64,000 nt of DNA, taken from contig NC_052505.1 of the NCBI RefSeq assembly GCF_014356525.2, positions 14,456,135-14,520,134 on the forward strand. Direction: 5' to 3'. This stretch comes from Nilaparvata lugens (lineage: Eukaryota; Arthropoda; Insecta; Hemiptera; Delphacidae). This document shows positions 26,401 to 41,400 of this stretch, piece after piece. The position numbers were made by a program, and so were the translations under genes. Numbering within the stretch: the stretch's first letter is position 1; each line of letters begins with the position of its first letter. The notes under the pieces are model-generated. The model was not told the origin of the DNA and searched no databases. It worked only from the letters and a program-made list of their open reading frames with translations.

Positions 26401-29400
26401 TCTCCAATTAAATGTTCCAAGTAGGGTTAAGTTCACATCACAACAATTTTCACATCAAAAATAATAATTGGAATACGTAATCAGTAAAATTTACAATATA
26501 CTATTTAATTTCTACTTATGTAATTTGTAAATTGAGGAGGAAATTAATTCATTTATTTGTAAACTATAGTATACTTACTTTGCCGAGCATCCTGCCAATA
26601 AAGTAGTAATGGTCCTTGAAGTTTGGATGCAGCAGATGCACGTGTGGATTTGGGTAGAGCAGGTTGTCGTTTGTCATCTTGAAGAAGCCCCGGTTGGGAT
26701 CGAACGAGGTGATGAGCAGCTCTGTCAGGAAGTCCCTGAACACGCCTCCTCCGTCGATACCCGCCTCGTTCAGGCCCACCGCGTTCACCATCAGCACTCG
26801 CATTGCTACACGCAACTCCGACTCTAACAGCAGCAAACATTAAACATTCATCAAGGGTTTGATGACTTGCAGACTATATTAATTGTGAAATATATTCATA
26901 TTTATAATGGTGACCCCCTGGGTTGAAGAACTTGCTCAAGAACTGTTGGATTGTAATCTTAGAGATCCACAACTTTTAATTATACAGAATTGATGAAAGT
27001 CATGGAAGGGGATTGGGGATCCTATTTGAAATGAAAAATTACTCTGTCACTTCAACATCTTTGAGCTTAATATGAATCCAAATTCATTTTTTGAAATGAG
27101 AAGGTGGTCGGTCATATGATACACTATTTCGATACAGAGCTCCAAGAGAAAATGGCGAAAACCACACATTGAATCTCAACCCTTATCAGATTGTTGATGC
27201 AAAAAATATAAAAAAGGTTGTATATTAACCAGCTGAAATCATGTGTCAGCGCATGTCAGCGCATGTCTGTGTGATAGCTCCCAAATAGCCTCAGCTGATG
27301 CTATGAATGAATGGAAAAACCGTAGTAATTGCATGCAATGAATTCTTCAACTGACTAAATCACAACCCGTTTTTTCATTATGCACTTTCAATGTTATTTG
27401 TTATATCCTGAAAAAAGACGAAGAAGTGAGTCAATTTTGTTGTCCAAGGAATTTGGCCTGTAAAAATGTTCGAAGAATACATGTTCAAAATTTGAAGCTG
27501 ATGGATCAATTCTTTCTAAAGTTATTGTTGTCCAACGAACTTGGCCTGTAAAAATGTTCGAAGAATAAATGTTAAAAATTTGAAGCTGATTGATCAATTC
27601 TTTCCAAATTTATTGTAGAACATACAAACAGACGGACAACTTCAGTTCGCTAACGCTCTTTCAAATATACTCACAGATATATAATATAAATATTTTAAGC
27701 GAACATAAATTTTACCTTTTGAAGTTATGGGAATAATATGCTCACTGTACGATCACTTTTACAGTCACTTGTGAGTACGAATCCAGATTATTTGCCTGAA
27801 TTGATTAGATAAACTGAATGGAATGTTTTTGTCTTGAATTTCTTTATCGATTACGAACCGCTATATCAATCATCAAGTTTTGAGACTTGCAGACTATATT
27901 TATTGTGAAAAATATAAATATTTGTAATATTGGGACATATGAATGAAGTTGAGCATTTGCTTATACTTCTAAAATATGGAGCATATGCTTCATTTTCTAT
28001 GAATAAACGTATGCAAAACCTTTTGCTCATGCTCATCAAAAAAATTGTTTGAGCATTTGCTCAAAAATAAAAGCTAATGCTCAAAAGTGTATGAATAAAC
28101 TAGAGCATTTGCTCAACTTTTGAAGCAAATGCTTCAAAAAAGATGAGTCTAGTCTGGAGCAGCTTTTCACCTTTTGCTCATAGACATAGTAAAATGCCTC
28201 AACTAATTCGTGTGAGTAAGAGGAAACTCTGCCAGATACGATCACAACCACTAGTTGAGGACTATAAAACTCTTTTTAGATTCAACCTTGATATAATATA
28301 ATCATTATTCCTACAAAAGAATAAATACAAAAGATAACTTTCCGATAAAAAGATAGCCATCACAGAATAGGAAATAGGCATTTAAGAAGATGAGAGTGTA
28401 GACGATTATAAGAAGGCTATTGAGATTATAAGATTATGCTGAAAATTATTATAGAGATGACACGCAATTATTTCAAAATTCAGAACTCAACTAACCTAAA
28501 ACTCAATTCATGGATAGAGCAGAGCAGACAACGCAAACACAAGCGGTGTCTATACTCTTGCATATTTAGCGCTTACGTGAGCTATAAAAAACAAAGTAAT
28601 GCCACAAAGGCGAATCAGCTGATGAAAAATCTTTAAAATATGTGAGCATTTGCTCCAGAGTTCAGGAGCATAAGGTAAGAGTATAAGGTGAAGCTTATTC
28701 ATATAAAAATGAGCAAATGCTTATGCTTCTACTTAATGCTCATGAGCAAAACCTTATGCTCCATGCTCATGCTCATGAGCATATGCTTTGGTTTTATTTA
28801 TGTGGCCCACTTGAGTCTGCAAGTCTATATTAAAGATATGAATTTCTATTAACAAATTACTTGTAGAATTTCATATTTATTTCATTCATCTTAGTTCAAA
28901 GGAAATTCACAACAGGCTGAGTCTGTTGTTCCCAATATTGTTTATGAATTCTGTAAATGTTTTAAATATTTGTAGAACCAATAAATGAATGAACATTTCT
29001 AAATCAAGTGTACATTTCATAAACAACAAATAGAATTCCTTATCCATATCCATTATCATCATTTAAGTTCATACTATAAAGATGGGATAAGATACGAACA
29101 CGACAGCAAGCACAATTACAATTGGAATGCATGAAAGAGGCCTCACCGTTTTCCGGCGACAGCTTATCGAAAGCATCCTCATATATATAGTTCCTCCTCA
29201 CATATAAATGGATCACTGTCTCACGGAGGATATGCCGGTCGGGGTTCTGATAAATCAGCTTGTCTTTCATAACTAGATTATGAAATACGTGCACCCTTTC
29301 CATGAATGGAATTACAAATGGTAGATCACGAAGAATTGCCAACGTTCGAATCTCTCTGGTTGTCAATGGTACGCCCTCCTCTGAAAACAAAAACACTAAT

Positions 29401-32400
29401 GTTTGAAAATGGATTTGATAGTATTCATGGGAAATATTCTTATTAAAATATGTCTAACGCCGTAAGGCGCAATTCCTTAGCGACGACTCTAGCCGCGTGT
29501 TTAGAGCCGTCGCGGCTAGAGCACATGATCTATAAATTCATTAGATTTGATGATTCATTAGTTTTGTATGTTGTATGAAGCCCCCTGTGGGTTGGGGGAG
29601 CTTCGAGTCGAACATCGTACTTGAAAATTTGTTGAAAACCAGAATACACCCACAGTATCCCTGCTTTCGTAGGAGGCGTCTAAAAGGGACCCCCTTTCCA
29701 AAGTCCTTCTTCTCCGTCTTAATATGCTTTGGAACTTTTCATTTCTAGAATGACACTTTTCCATTGACTTAGCTTTGCGCCATTCTTCTTTTCTTTTTCT
29801 ATCTGTAGGCCTTCCTTGGCCATATTCTTACTTCTTCTTAGGCCAACCCAAGGTGTGATGATGAGTGGTGCTTTTATATGGTGTCTCTAACAGTGCCTAC
29901 AGGACACCAGGCGCCCTCCTATAGTATTTAGCCTTGTCTGGACATGCGAAGCTCTGTCTGGGTTGACTCCACTTCCCTAGCTGTTCATGGGAACCTCATG
30001 ATTAAACCAAATCCCAAGGCAACGCCAGAAGTTGCCTTGCCTTCAAACCCATCGGTATCTGCCCCGTCAGGGCAGGTTCCTCAATCTGAAATGGGTGCTT
30101 CAGGAACACAAAAAAAAACAAGAGACCAGAGATGGGTGAAACTCCAGGCACAAATGTGGGTCAAGGGGCTGAGTCGAGGGTGACCAGGTGCCCGAGAGGC
30201 AATTTGGCGACACCTTCCTCAGTGGAAGGACCTACAAAAAAGGCCAGGAGTGGAACTTACATAGGTCACGAATTTGCAGGTGGAGAGACCAAACCTTAAC
30301 AATGCTCAAAGAAGGGCGGTCATTCAGGCAAAACTTCTTGGGAGAGGTGAGGCCTATTAAGTTGAAATTTTGCATTTAGATTCTTAATTTACCGAGGATA
30401 GGTTATAGGCCTATTTTAAATACATCAAGATTTCAGTAGGAAAAGTTTTTAATAATATCCTTGCGGAGCACGGGTTACCTGATAGTTAGTAAATAAAACT
30501 ATTGAATGAGCAGAGTATACTGAATTAAATAATATCGGATGGTGTTTTACAATATGGTTCAGTTGCTTAAAATTAAATGATGGTGGAGAGTATCACAAAC
30601 TCTGATGCTTACAAGTTTAGGATATTTTGAAGAAAGGTTGTAAGAAAAATATAAGGAGGTATTATTTAATAAAGGAGGGCCCTCTGTGGGTTAGGAGAGC
30701 TTTGAGTCGAACATCGTACTCAAGAATGTGTTGAAAACCAGAATTCACCCAGTCTCCCTGCTTGTCGTAGGAGGCGACTAAAAGGGACCCCAAGGCAACT
30801 CCAGAAGTTGTCTTGCCTTCAAACCCACGGGATCGGCAGTTTCGGAGGGGTAAAAAGAAAAACCCAAGAGACCAGAGGTGGGCGAATCTCTAGGTACAAA
30901 TGTAGGTCAAGAGGCTGAGTCGAGGGTGGCCGGGCGCCTAGAGGCAATTTGGCAACCCCTTCCTCAGCGGAAAGACCTACAAAGAAGGCCAGGAGTGGAA
31001 ATCACGTAGGTCACCAGGACCAATCAGTCTGAAGAGACTGCCAAGCATATCACACTGGATTGCGAGAGACCAGGGGCATCGAGAGGGGCTCTGTTTGGCT
31101 GCAAGCAACCAGGTGATGAATGGGATGTTAGTATAAGGAAAAACTCCTGGATCTTGTAAAGAACACAGGTATTGGTTTGCCTAACTAACATACTTGGGAA
31201 CACAATAAGCTCCGGTTGAAGTGTGGTGTTCTTTGGATCCGTACCTCCAAAAATAACAATAACAATCTGTTGTATGAACGTTATTCAATAATTCAGAATC
31301 ACAAAACTTCTAGAAAGGTACCACAGGCTAAAGCCCAAAACAGTTTTAATTTTAATTTATACAACAGTTTAGGATATTGATCCTAAACATCTTGATCATA
31401 ATCAAAATAATTTTGATGATAATCATTATAATTTCTATAATAATAATAAATTAAATAATAAGGACAATATCTAGTCCAGTGTGCATTTAAACGATTAAAC
31501 ACTCACACTTTGATAGTAAACTATTGTTTGCATACCCATGTCCTCTTTAGCCAGCGATGACCCGGACAGAATCATGCGCGATGGATTGCAGAAGATGCCA
31601 GACCGCAGCCGCAGACGACCACGGTTGAGTCGCAGGTCGGCTGCGTTCTCGACTGGCAGCTGGATGGCCTTGGACACCCAGTGCTCCTCGGGACAGAACT
31701 GGCGTCGCAGGTCACGCGCGTACAGTTGCCTCAGCAAGGAAACGCTCGCCTGTCAAGCATCAAGTATAAGCACTATAATAAATACTGCAGACTGTACTGT
31801 ACCAGAGAAAACATCTATACTATAGAATAAAATATAAGATACATAAGAAGATAACTAACTTCTATATCGAACTTCTATAAATTCTATACTTCTAGATTGT
31901 TTAAGATTCCAATATCCCAGAATAATTGCACGAAAAAATAGCGTGTTCAAACTTTTTCCAGCGAAAAGTACCTGGTGACTGGACTACAAACCTACATTTA
32001 CTGACACAAAAATCTACGTATATCAGCCTACTTTCTTCTAGTTTTAGTCGGGCTGCACAGTGAATAGCAAAACGAGATGTATTTTCTATAATGAGTCCAC
32101 GTTATAATGACAGTGGAGAACGATAGGACAGTGTTGCCGTTTCTCTTCCGTGCCACACAGTCTTCCATGGAGGATGGCTGATAGGTATATCTCAAGTAAT
32201 ATTAAATGTTTATTCTTGCTTAAAATAACCAACTATATGTTATTCGCCAAGAAAAAATATTTTTCAATGATCGAATGATACATTTTCACAATTGATTAAT
32301 TATTTTGTTAATTTAATACATTTCTACATTTTTGAAGAACTATCTGGCAACTTTGCAGAGCTAAAGAAGGATAGAGCTATCTGCTATTAGCAACACCATT

Positions 32401-35400
32401 GTCAATCAAATACTGTCATTATAGCGTGGACTTCATTATTGCTCCTGTTTTTTATTTGTAATATTGTCATGTTTTTGACATATGTAATAAATAATATGGA
32501 TAATGGTTTTTATCAAACTACAGTACAGGATTATTCTAAATGATGGGCCCATTTTTAAATGTTTAATAATTACAAAAGTTCCAATCCTGAATGAACAATA
32601 TTAATTTATACCGATGGAAAGAGAAAAATTCAAATTTTTTGGCGGTTAGTGATGGTTCCATAACTGGCCGGTAGAGTTCTCGCAATAATAGGCCGCCAAT
32701 CAGTGCCTTATCCTGTAAAGGCTTATAGGCCTTTTAACTTTGCGGAAACAACTGTAAATGAAATAATTTACGTGGATATGTTGAGACAATGGCTGTTTCC
32801 TCAGGTTGTGGAAGACGCGCAGAACTTCATTCTCTAACAGGATAGAGCTCCGCCCTTAGCTGTACGAGGCTTTTTAAATTAATCAGTTCCTCATCGCTGG
32901 ATAGGTCGCAGGGGAAATAACGACCTAGCTCTACACTTCTGGCCACCGAGATCTCCTGAACTCACCCCATGCGACTATTTCTTATGGGGTTATGTTGAAG
33001 AAGATGACGTCCCGCCTCTACCAACAACTCTGGACGATCTGCGTAACCGTATCACTGCTGCCGTGCAATCAATAACACCAGATACGCTTTCTCGCGTGTG
33101 AGACGAGTTTGGCTACCGCATAGATGTTTGCCGTGCAGCATCCGGAGGCCACATTGAACACTTGAAAAAAAACTTTGAAACTTTCTCTTTCCATTGGTAT
33201 AAAGGTTGTCCATTTTGCATTTTTACTTAAATAAATACCAAGTTTTGAAAATGGGTCCATCATTTAGAATAACCCTGTATTTTGTAGATTTGAACACTGA
33301 CATGCAGTCAATAACGATTTTGTAAAATTTTTTTATAAAATAAACGCTTTAGTTCACTATATGACTGGAGTACTTTCGGGTGTCAGACACCCATTTTCAA
33401 CAGTCGCTTATCTATTCAAGAATAAGAGAAGTTACTTACTTTCAGTAAAAAAGAGTTTACCTTAAAAAGATGGTTCCACATGTGAGTATTGGCCGCAGTG
33501 ATTGGTTCCGATTGGATGACATTGCGATACTGACCGCTGACACTGAGCGACGACTCCGGAAATGCCAACTCCACCAGCCGAAGTGCCACTTCCTTGATTC
33601 TCACTATCATTTCCACCAGCGTGGCTATCGAAAACCTCAGTTTCTGGCCACTTGTCGAACCTGCCAACAAAACAGCACCTCATCTAGTTGCACAAACGCC
33701 AATAAATCTCGACAAGAAAATCCTTAATTAGTTAATCGAAATAATTAGACTAGAACCATAGAGCGGAGTGTCGCTTGATTTCAAATGTAACATTATCTTA
33801 CTTAACCCCTCTATCTAGAACTCGAGTTAAAGCAGTTCTGGCAAAAGATGGCATCACTATATTTCCAACTATAATTTTCATCTCTCACATATTTTCATAC
33901 TTACAATGACATATTTTCACCTTTGAACAAGCTAAATTAAATGTATTTTAATTACGAATTAAACCTGCATTTCTAGGCTAGCTATTAATATTATAAAAAA
34001 ATTCTTATGTGTTTGGGTTTGAAGCATATAAATTTAAAAATCGTACGTAAGTGTACGGTCCTGTTAAGAAGGAGAAGAGTGGAGAAGGAGAACCAATGCT
34101 AAACTTGAATTATTAATAAAAGACCGTAGTATAGTATGTTCCATAAAGGACAGAGACTAAGATGGTTCGGACATATTTATAGGATGGATGAAACCAGAAT
34201 ACCAAAAATAGTGCTTAAAGAGAAGCTTCACTCGAGAAGGAAACAAGGCAGACCAAGAATTCGATGGGAAGATGAGATAAGGGATGATTTGATAAGGATG
34301 GGTTATAGAGGATGGAGAGGATTTATAATGGATAGAAATGTTTGGAGGAATGTTGTGGAGGAGGACAAAGCCCACAATTGGCTGTAGAGCTAAAAAAATA
34401 ATGAATTTGAAAATCTGCTTTGTGAAAATAATTAAAAACTGAAAATTTGACCTGAATTCAAGTGTATGGAACATAACCTACTTTTTAGAATATTTATAGT
34501 ATATAAATTAAAAATTCGGGGAAGAAACAGTTTTGGGCTGTGCCTGTTAGTCCTTCCCCAATCATTTTAAAGAATTGAGTTCTGTTTATCAATAAATAAG
34601 TAAAGAGCGAAGCTCGGTGCCCCGATATTAGAGATTTCTATTTGTAAATAAATACGAAATATCAATAAATAATCGAAAAGAAATATCGATAATCAAGTGA
34701 TAGTCAAATTAACTTTATATTCAATTTAATTTAAAAGCTCTTGTAATATAAAAAATTATCCCAATCTTTCCTGTACTAAATTAGAAATCATTTTCATGCA
34801 TCGTGGGATTAGAATAGTAAGCTTACTGGTAGCGTCATCCTGGTCGCCGTAGAACTCGGCGTCGTGTAGCGTGCGCGCGAGCAGCGCGAATAGTGCACAG
34901 AAGGTGGCCAGCATGGGCACAATGCGCCGCGTGTCTTCGGCCGTGAGACATTTGCCGCGCGAGATGACCGTGAGCAGCGCGACTGGAGCGCCAAACAGCG
35001 ACGGCTGCTGCAGGCCGACAATAGCTGCCCACAACTCGTTCAGGAAGTTGTCGCGCAGCGCCAGCGAAGACAGCACCCTGCAAGCAAGTCAATAGGTGGA
35101 TTGAATTTATCCAGAGATTTTTTATTACAAGGATAGTAAAAGTAGTAAAAAAATAATAGTAAATAGTAAAGGAATCTCTTCTATACGCTAATATTACTAT
35201 ATCCTATACTGAATGAAAAAGACTAAGAAATTGTCAAAAAACCACAGATTTATTGATACTTAGAAAGACCGGTTTCGGTTATTACACCATTGTCAATCTC
35301 TGATAAATTAAAACTAAATACAAGAGCAGCAGAATTTATACTAGTAGGCGAGTACTGCTATTGGTCAAGGGCATGAACGCCTGCCATTGGCCCAGCTAGA

Positions 35401-38400
35401 CAGTCTCCTCCCACTCAACGGTGTGACATAATGGCGGCTTAAGCAACAGAATCGCCATGATAAAAAAATTTACTTTCAGTACAAAATAAGAACCAAGAAA
35501 ACAAGTGTGAAAGATAATAAAACAAATATGTAAATGGAAAAACTATTGACTAATGTATGCTTACAATTTTATGATAAAACTAAATTCGTAGTGTTGTATT
35601 GGTTGAAATGAATCTGGTCATTTGAACTATACTGGGAATTTTCCTTAATTACTCTTGTTATTTCTAAAGCCTCTAGAATATTCAAAGATCTGCTTTTGTT
35701 ATTAACATGCAGAAACTCAACATTCTCCTTAACTGTGAACTTGTGATTATTTGTTATCAAATGATCTGCAAAGTTAGATTCCCCATTTTGTTTATTCCAA
35801 TCTCTGATGTGTTCTTTAATTCTACTTTTGAAACTTCTACCAGTCTGACCCACATAACAAGCATTATAATCATCACATTTAAGTTTGTATACCCCGCTTT
35901 TATCCCAAATATCAATTTTGTCTTTACTCCAGCTAAATAGACTATTTAAAATCGGTTTGGTCTTGAAAGCAACATGAAATCCATTGTTACCATAATGTCT
36001 AGGGTTGTTCTCACAACCTTATAATACCATCACAATACCATACATAATATAACCCCAATATATTAAATAATTTAAATACCCCATTACAGCACGCTTGGTC
36101 ATGCATTGCATAACCTTGCAAAAATATACATCTACACCTTAAACTCTAGTTAAACAAGTTCAACTTGGGCACTACTCACACTACCGCGACTCAAATCGTA
36201 CGACTCCAGTTGCGATTACCAGTATTTTAAACCTTTCAACTTTATTTATGTGTGTAATTACACAGACTTTTAACGTATAGGATACTCAAGTCGCAAGTCA
36301 CTTGGCAACTCGAGATGGCTGGTCTTTCCAAATTGAAAGACCACTTCAAATCTTAACCTCACTTTTTGAACTTATAGGATACTCAAGTAGCACTTCTCTT
36401 GGCGACTCAAGATGCTAGTTTTTCCAGATTCAAATACAAATAAGAAACCAATGAAAGCATCTGTGAACGTTCTACTAAACCAATTTCAATGTAGTTTTTT
36501 CCAAAACGAATATTAGCGGTTCTATCAGTACCAGCTCTATACGTATTTTGGAATGTTATGTTATTTGGGTCAGAAATAGAACTTGTCTATTATAAGGGTC
36601 CATGCACCGCCAGTTGTGAGCTAATGACTAATACTACAATAATCAATCTTCAACAAGTATGAAATGGAGACTTGTGATTGATCAACTAACTTGATAAAAA
36701 CTCAACTTACTTAAATTTTCTCTAATTGATTTACTTACTTGTACTTGTAAATTGCCAGTTTGTCGGCCATTAGAAGACTGTGACATATCTGGCACATGGG
36801 GAATATCATTTCGTTTGATAGAGTCACGCCGTACAGTAGACATTGCACAACATTATTGTCATTTATTAATTCTTCACACTCTTTCAGCATCTGAAACATA
36901 AAGAATAATAGATACGCTTTCAATAATTTTCCAAGAGAAAGTTTGAATTTTTTGCAGGGAATTTTTTAAAAGATTAATAAGCACTGAGAAACATCTCACA
37001 CCTTTCAGTACATCAACGTTCGTTTTTGCTCACCATGTTTCTCTTATTGGTCTTTATGTGTATGTGTGAATGGAATAAATCAACTGAAGACCAAGGGATA
37101 AAAGTTTTACGGTATTGACTTGAAGAAAAGATAGCATAAGAAGATATCACATGGTATAGGTCGTTTATGTTCTAAATTTCAAGCCGATTTTTGTTAATTC
37201 AAGCCTATTACTGTCGACTACAGTCTATTATTACTGTTTTCGCCGGGTGAGAGAGTAAGAACGGCATAGTATAGAATACGACCAAAGTCACAAAGCTTCA
37301 CGAAAAAGAACTACTAGGACTATCGGCTTGAGTTGACACTGAAATTCGGAACATGAAGTTCATGTTCACGCCTCACTGTAACCACGATCTGCTTCATGTC
37401 AAGCGCAAATCATTGATATCATTTTCCACGGACTTTTTCGGCTTATTGGATTCAAATACAATTTGTAAAAATATATAATACAAATGGTAATTATTTTAAT
37501 TTTTTTCAAAAGATTGAAGAAAATTTGAATAATAAAATTAGCAATGGGAGGGCGGCGTCCAAGAGTCCTAATGGACGAACCGCCACTGACATAAACGCCC
37601 TATACCATGGGATATCTTCTTATGTTATCTTAACTCTATGCTTACACTAGCCGTCAGGCTCGCTTCGCTCGCCATATTCGTTTAGCCAGACGTTTAGTCT
37701 GGACCTCCTACTGGATCGTCCAAGAATAAAATCAGCAGGCTCGCTTCGCCCGCCTGCATTTTTTATTTGTAGGACAATCATATGTTAGGACGATCCAGTC
37801 GGGGGTCCAGACTAAACGTCTGGCTAAACGAATATGGAGAGCGAACCGAGCCTGACGGCTAGTAATATATTTCCAAGAATAGCTCTGATTGTAGTAGCAG
37901 TGCCCAATCAATTTTTCCGCGATAAATGCATTTCAATCTTCAATTTGGTGCCAACCTAACAAAGTCAACTCAACTTATGGCCAACGTGACAAAATTATTA
38001 ATTTAGTTACCAGTTAACAACTGTTTCGAACAGGTACTCTCTCTAGATTATAGTTCTATATTAACGTATGGTATGGACATTTTTCAATTATAAATAAGAG
38101 AATAAGAAGAATATACATGCTAGAAGACGAACTTTAAACCCTTAAAAACCACCCTTAGAGTTAAAATATTGCCAAAAGATTTCTTAGTGCGCCTCTAAAG
38201 GGCCAACTGAACATAACTACCAAATTTGAACGTTTTTGGTCCGGTAGATTTTCAGTTCTGCGAGTGAGTGAGTGAGTGAGTGAGTGAGTCAGTCAGTGAG
38301 TGAGTGCCATTTCGCTTTTATATATAAAATTAACAACGGTATTCATTTCAAGTTTTTATACACGAAGTCATGGTTTTTGAAGAAATGAGGCAGTGTTTAT

Positions 38401-41400
38401 GATCTACTGTTACAAAGCTGGAACTCGCTTTTCACACACAGGCATTTGCCCATATGAGGATTTGCCCATATACACATTTAATATTGTATATTTTGAAAAG
38501 AAAAAAGAAAATAGATCAATTTAAATTTCAATGGACAGTGCATTTGTGTAATCATTACTTTCAAACTGAACGCTTCACACTGTTCGGACGTTCGTAAATA
38601 GTTGAATAGGAGTTTACAATACTATTATATTAAGCGAGCAATTTCTGTATTTATATATCTAGTTATTTTTATATCTGGCTATTTTTATATCTGGTTATTT
38701 ATGTTTAACGGATCTCGAAAACGGCTCTAACGATATCACGAAATTTGGAACATAGTAGGTTTATGATATAAAGATTCGATTGCACTAGGTCTCATCCTTG
38801 AGAAAACTTGCTGAACTACATTAAAAGGATAATTCATCCTTGGCTGAAACAGCTGTGGATAGTAAGAAAGTGAGTATGTGAAAAATCAAAATATCGCATC
38901 CCCGAAATTCATAAGATTTACGTATAGCTGTGAAATATAAACACGATCATTTTAGAGAATTGTCTTCTGTTTATCAATAAATAAAAATAACGAGCGAAGC
39001 TCGGTGCCCCGATATTATCTAGTGATATAGGGATTAGCAGTTTACAATATTTAGTAAATAATATCAGCTTCGACTGTTTTCAATTCAAATAACCAATTGG
39101 CATGGAGGAAAAAACACATGTGAGTTTCAAACAATCACATTTTACAGTAGCGTTCAAACAATCATAACCAGTGATCCAAATAAACTGAATTTGAAGCATG
39201 GAAGGAAAAACAAATGTGAGTTTCAAACAACACACAACAAGACGACACTTCCTACATTTGTGGATCACAAGATGTGAATTTTTTAGAAATTGACACTTTT
39301 TTAAACATAAATGCCATAGCCCAATACCTTCAACAACTTAAGCTTGGAATAAATGAATCGAAATCACAATACTTACAATTTAGACATAAGAATAACTCCA
39401 TGCCAACACATAATATTGATGTCCAGGTAAATAATACAAATGTTGACAAGCTTCTTTTTTTCAAGTTCCTAGGGGTAGCTTTAGACCAGTATTTATCATG
39501 GGATTACTATATTGATCAGCTTTGTTATAGAATTTTTCCAGGTGTTTTTGCACTCAGACAGATTAGAAGGTTAAATGATTCCAAACTGACAATGGCAGTC
39601 TTCCATTCCCTAATTATGACACATATTCGCTATGCCATTGTTGTTTAGGGTGGGTCCTGTCAGAATTTGGAGAGTTTTCAGGCTGCAGAAAAAAGCTATA
39701 CGGTCAATAAAAGGAATTATGCCTCTCGAATCTTGTAGGAATCATTTCAAGGAGCTGGGCATTATTACCGTTCCCTCTCTTTACATTTATGAGGCGATTA
39801 TGAACTTCAGGAGAAATAAGGCTTCGGCTAGAAATAGTGATTCCCCCAGGTATCAAACCAGAAATAGAGGAGACTTTGCTTCCATGTACCATAGGACAGC
39901 TCTTTTTGAAAAGAAGCCAACATATATGGGTCTTAAATTTTTTAAAAAGCTTCATGATGATATGAAAAACGTTGAAGATCTCAATTTATTCGGAAGGAAG
40001 TTAAAAGAGTTATTGATGGAAGGTGCATTTTATACCACACAGGAGTATATGTGTAGGGAGGGGCCCTTTGTGTGTTGATATATTTATATGTATGTATGTA
40101 TGTGAGCATGTGTCGTGTATATATTTTCTTATTGAAAGTAATGGTTTCAAGCATTTTTTTGACAATTCTCATACTCTGTTAGGAGTCTCTGGGAAGATAT
40201 TAAAAACAAACAATCACATTTTATAGTAACGTTCAAACAATCATAGCGATCCAGATAAACTCAATTGACGACATGGAAGGTAAAACACATGTGAGAAAAT
40301 TTCAACCAACCTGTACTTCCTCTTTTGAGATTTTTAATGTGTCCTCTTCAGTCTCTTCTTCTTCGTCTTCATTCTGATTGTTGACTGACGCCAAATTGGT
40401 GAAGTTGCAGCTCAATACGGCCAGCACATTCAGATACTCGCCTACCATGTCAGCATTTGAGCCTACAAAAGTGCAAAAGTTGTCACAGATTGAAGAAAAT
40501 CTAGCATGGACATTGTACAAATGTAGAAATTGTACAAAAGTTGTCACAGATTGAAGAAAATCTTTAATGGTCAATGTACAAAAATGTAGAAATTGTGCAA
40601 ATGTTGTCACAGATTGGAGATAATCTTGCATGGTCATTGTACAAATGTAGAAATTGTGCAAATGTTGTCTCAGATTGGAGAAAATCTTGCATGGTCATTG
40701 AACAAAATGTAGAAATTGTGCAAATGTTGTCACAGATTGGAGAAAATCTTGCATGGTCATTGTACAAATGTAGAAATTGTGCAAATGTTGTCACAGATTG
40801 GAGATAATCTTGCATGGTTATTGTGCAAATATAGTCTCAGATTGGAGAAAATCTTGCATGGTCATTGAACAAAATGTAGAAATTGTGCAAATGTTGTCAC
40901 AGATTGGAGAAAATCTTGCTTGGTCATTGTGCAAATGTTGTCACAGATTGGAGATAATCTTGCATGGTCATTGTGCAAATGTAGTCTCAGATTGGAGAAA
41001 ATCTTGCATGGTCATTGAACAAAATGTGGAAATTGTGCAAATGTTGTCACAGATTAGAGAAAATCTTGCATGGTCATTGTACAAAAACGTGGAAATTGTG
41101 CAAATGTTGTCACAGATTGAAGAAAATCTTGCGTGGTCATCGAAAAAATGTATAAATTGTGTAAATGTTGTCACAGATTGAAGAAAATTTTGCGTGGTCA
41201 TTGTAAAAATGTGGAAATTGTGTAAATGTTTTCACAGATTGAAGGTAATCTTGCATGGTCATTGTGCAAATATAGTCTCAGATTGGAGAAAATCTTGCAT
41301 GGTCATAGTACAAATATAGAAATAGTGTAAATGTTATCACAGATTTGAGAAAATCTAGCATGGTTATTGCACTCATTTTAATGCATCGTTCTTGTAAGCA

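Noticed and set aside
40574..41181. Long frames with repeats such as [12 protein letters not shown] on both strands
   Set aside because: Artefacts of the 61-bp minisatellite in a UBE3C intron.
40463..41375. Regular repeat spacing that might be taken for a CRISPR array
   Set aside because: Whole 61-bp units repeat without unique spacers, in an intron of a eukaryotic gene.
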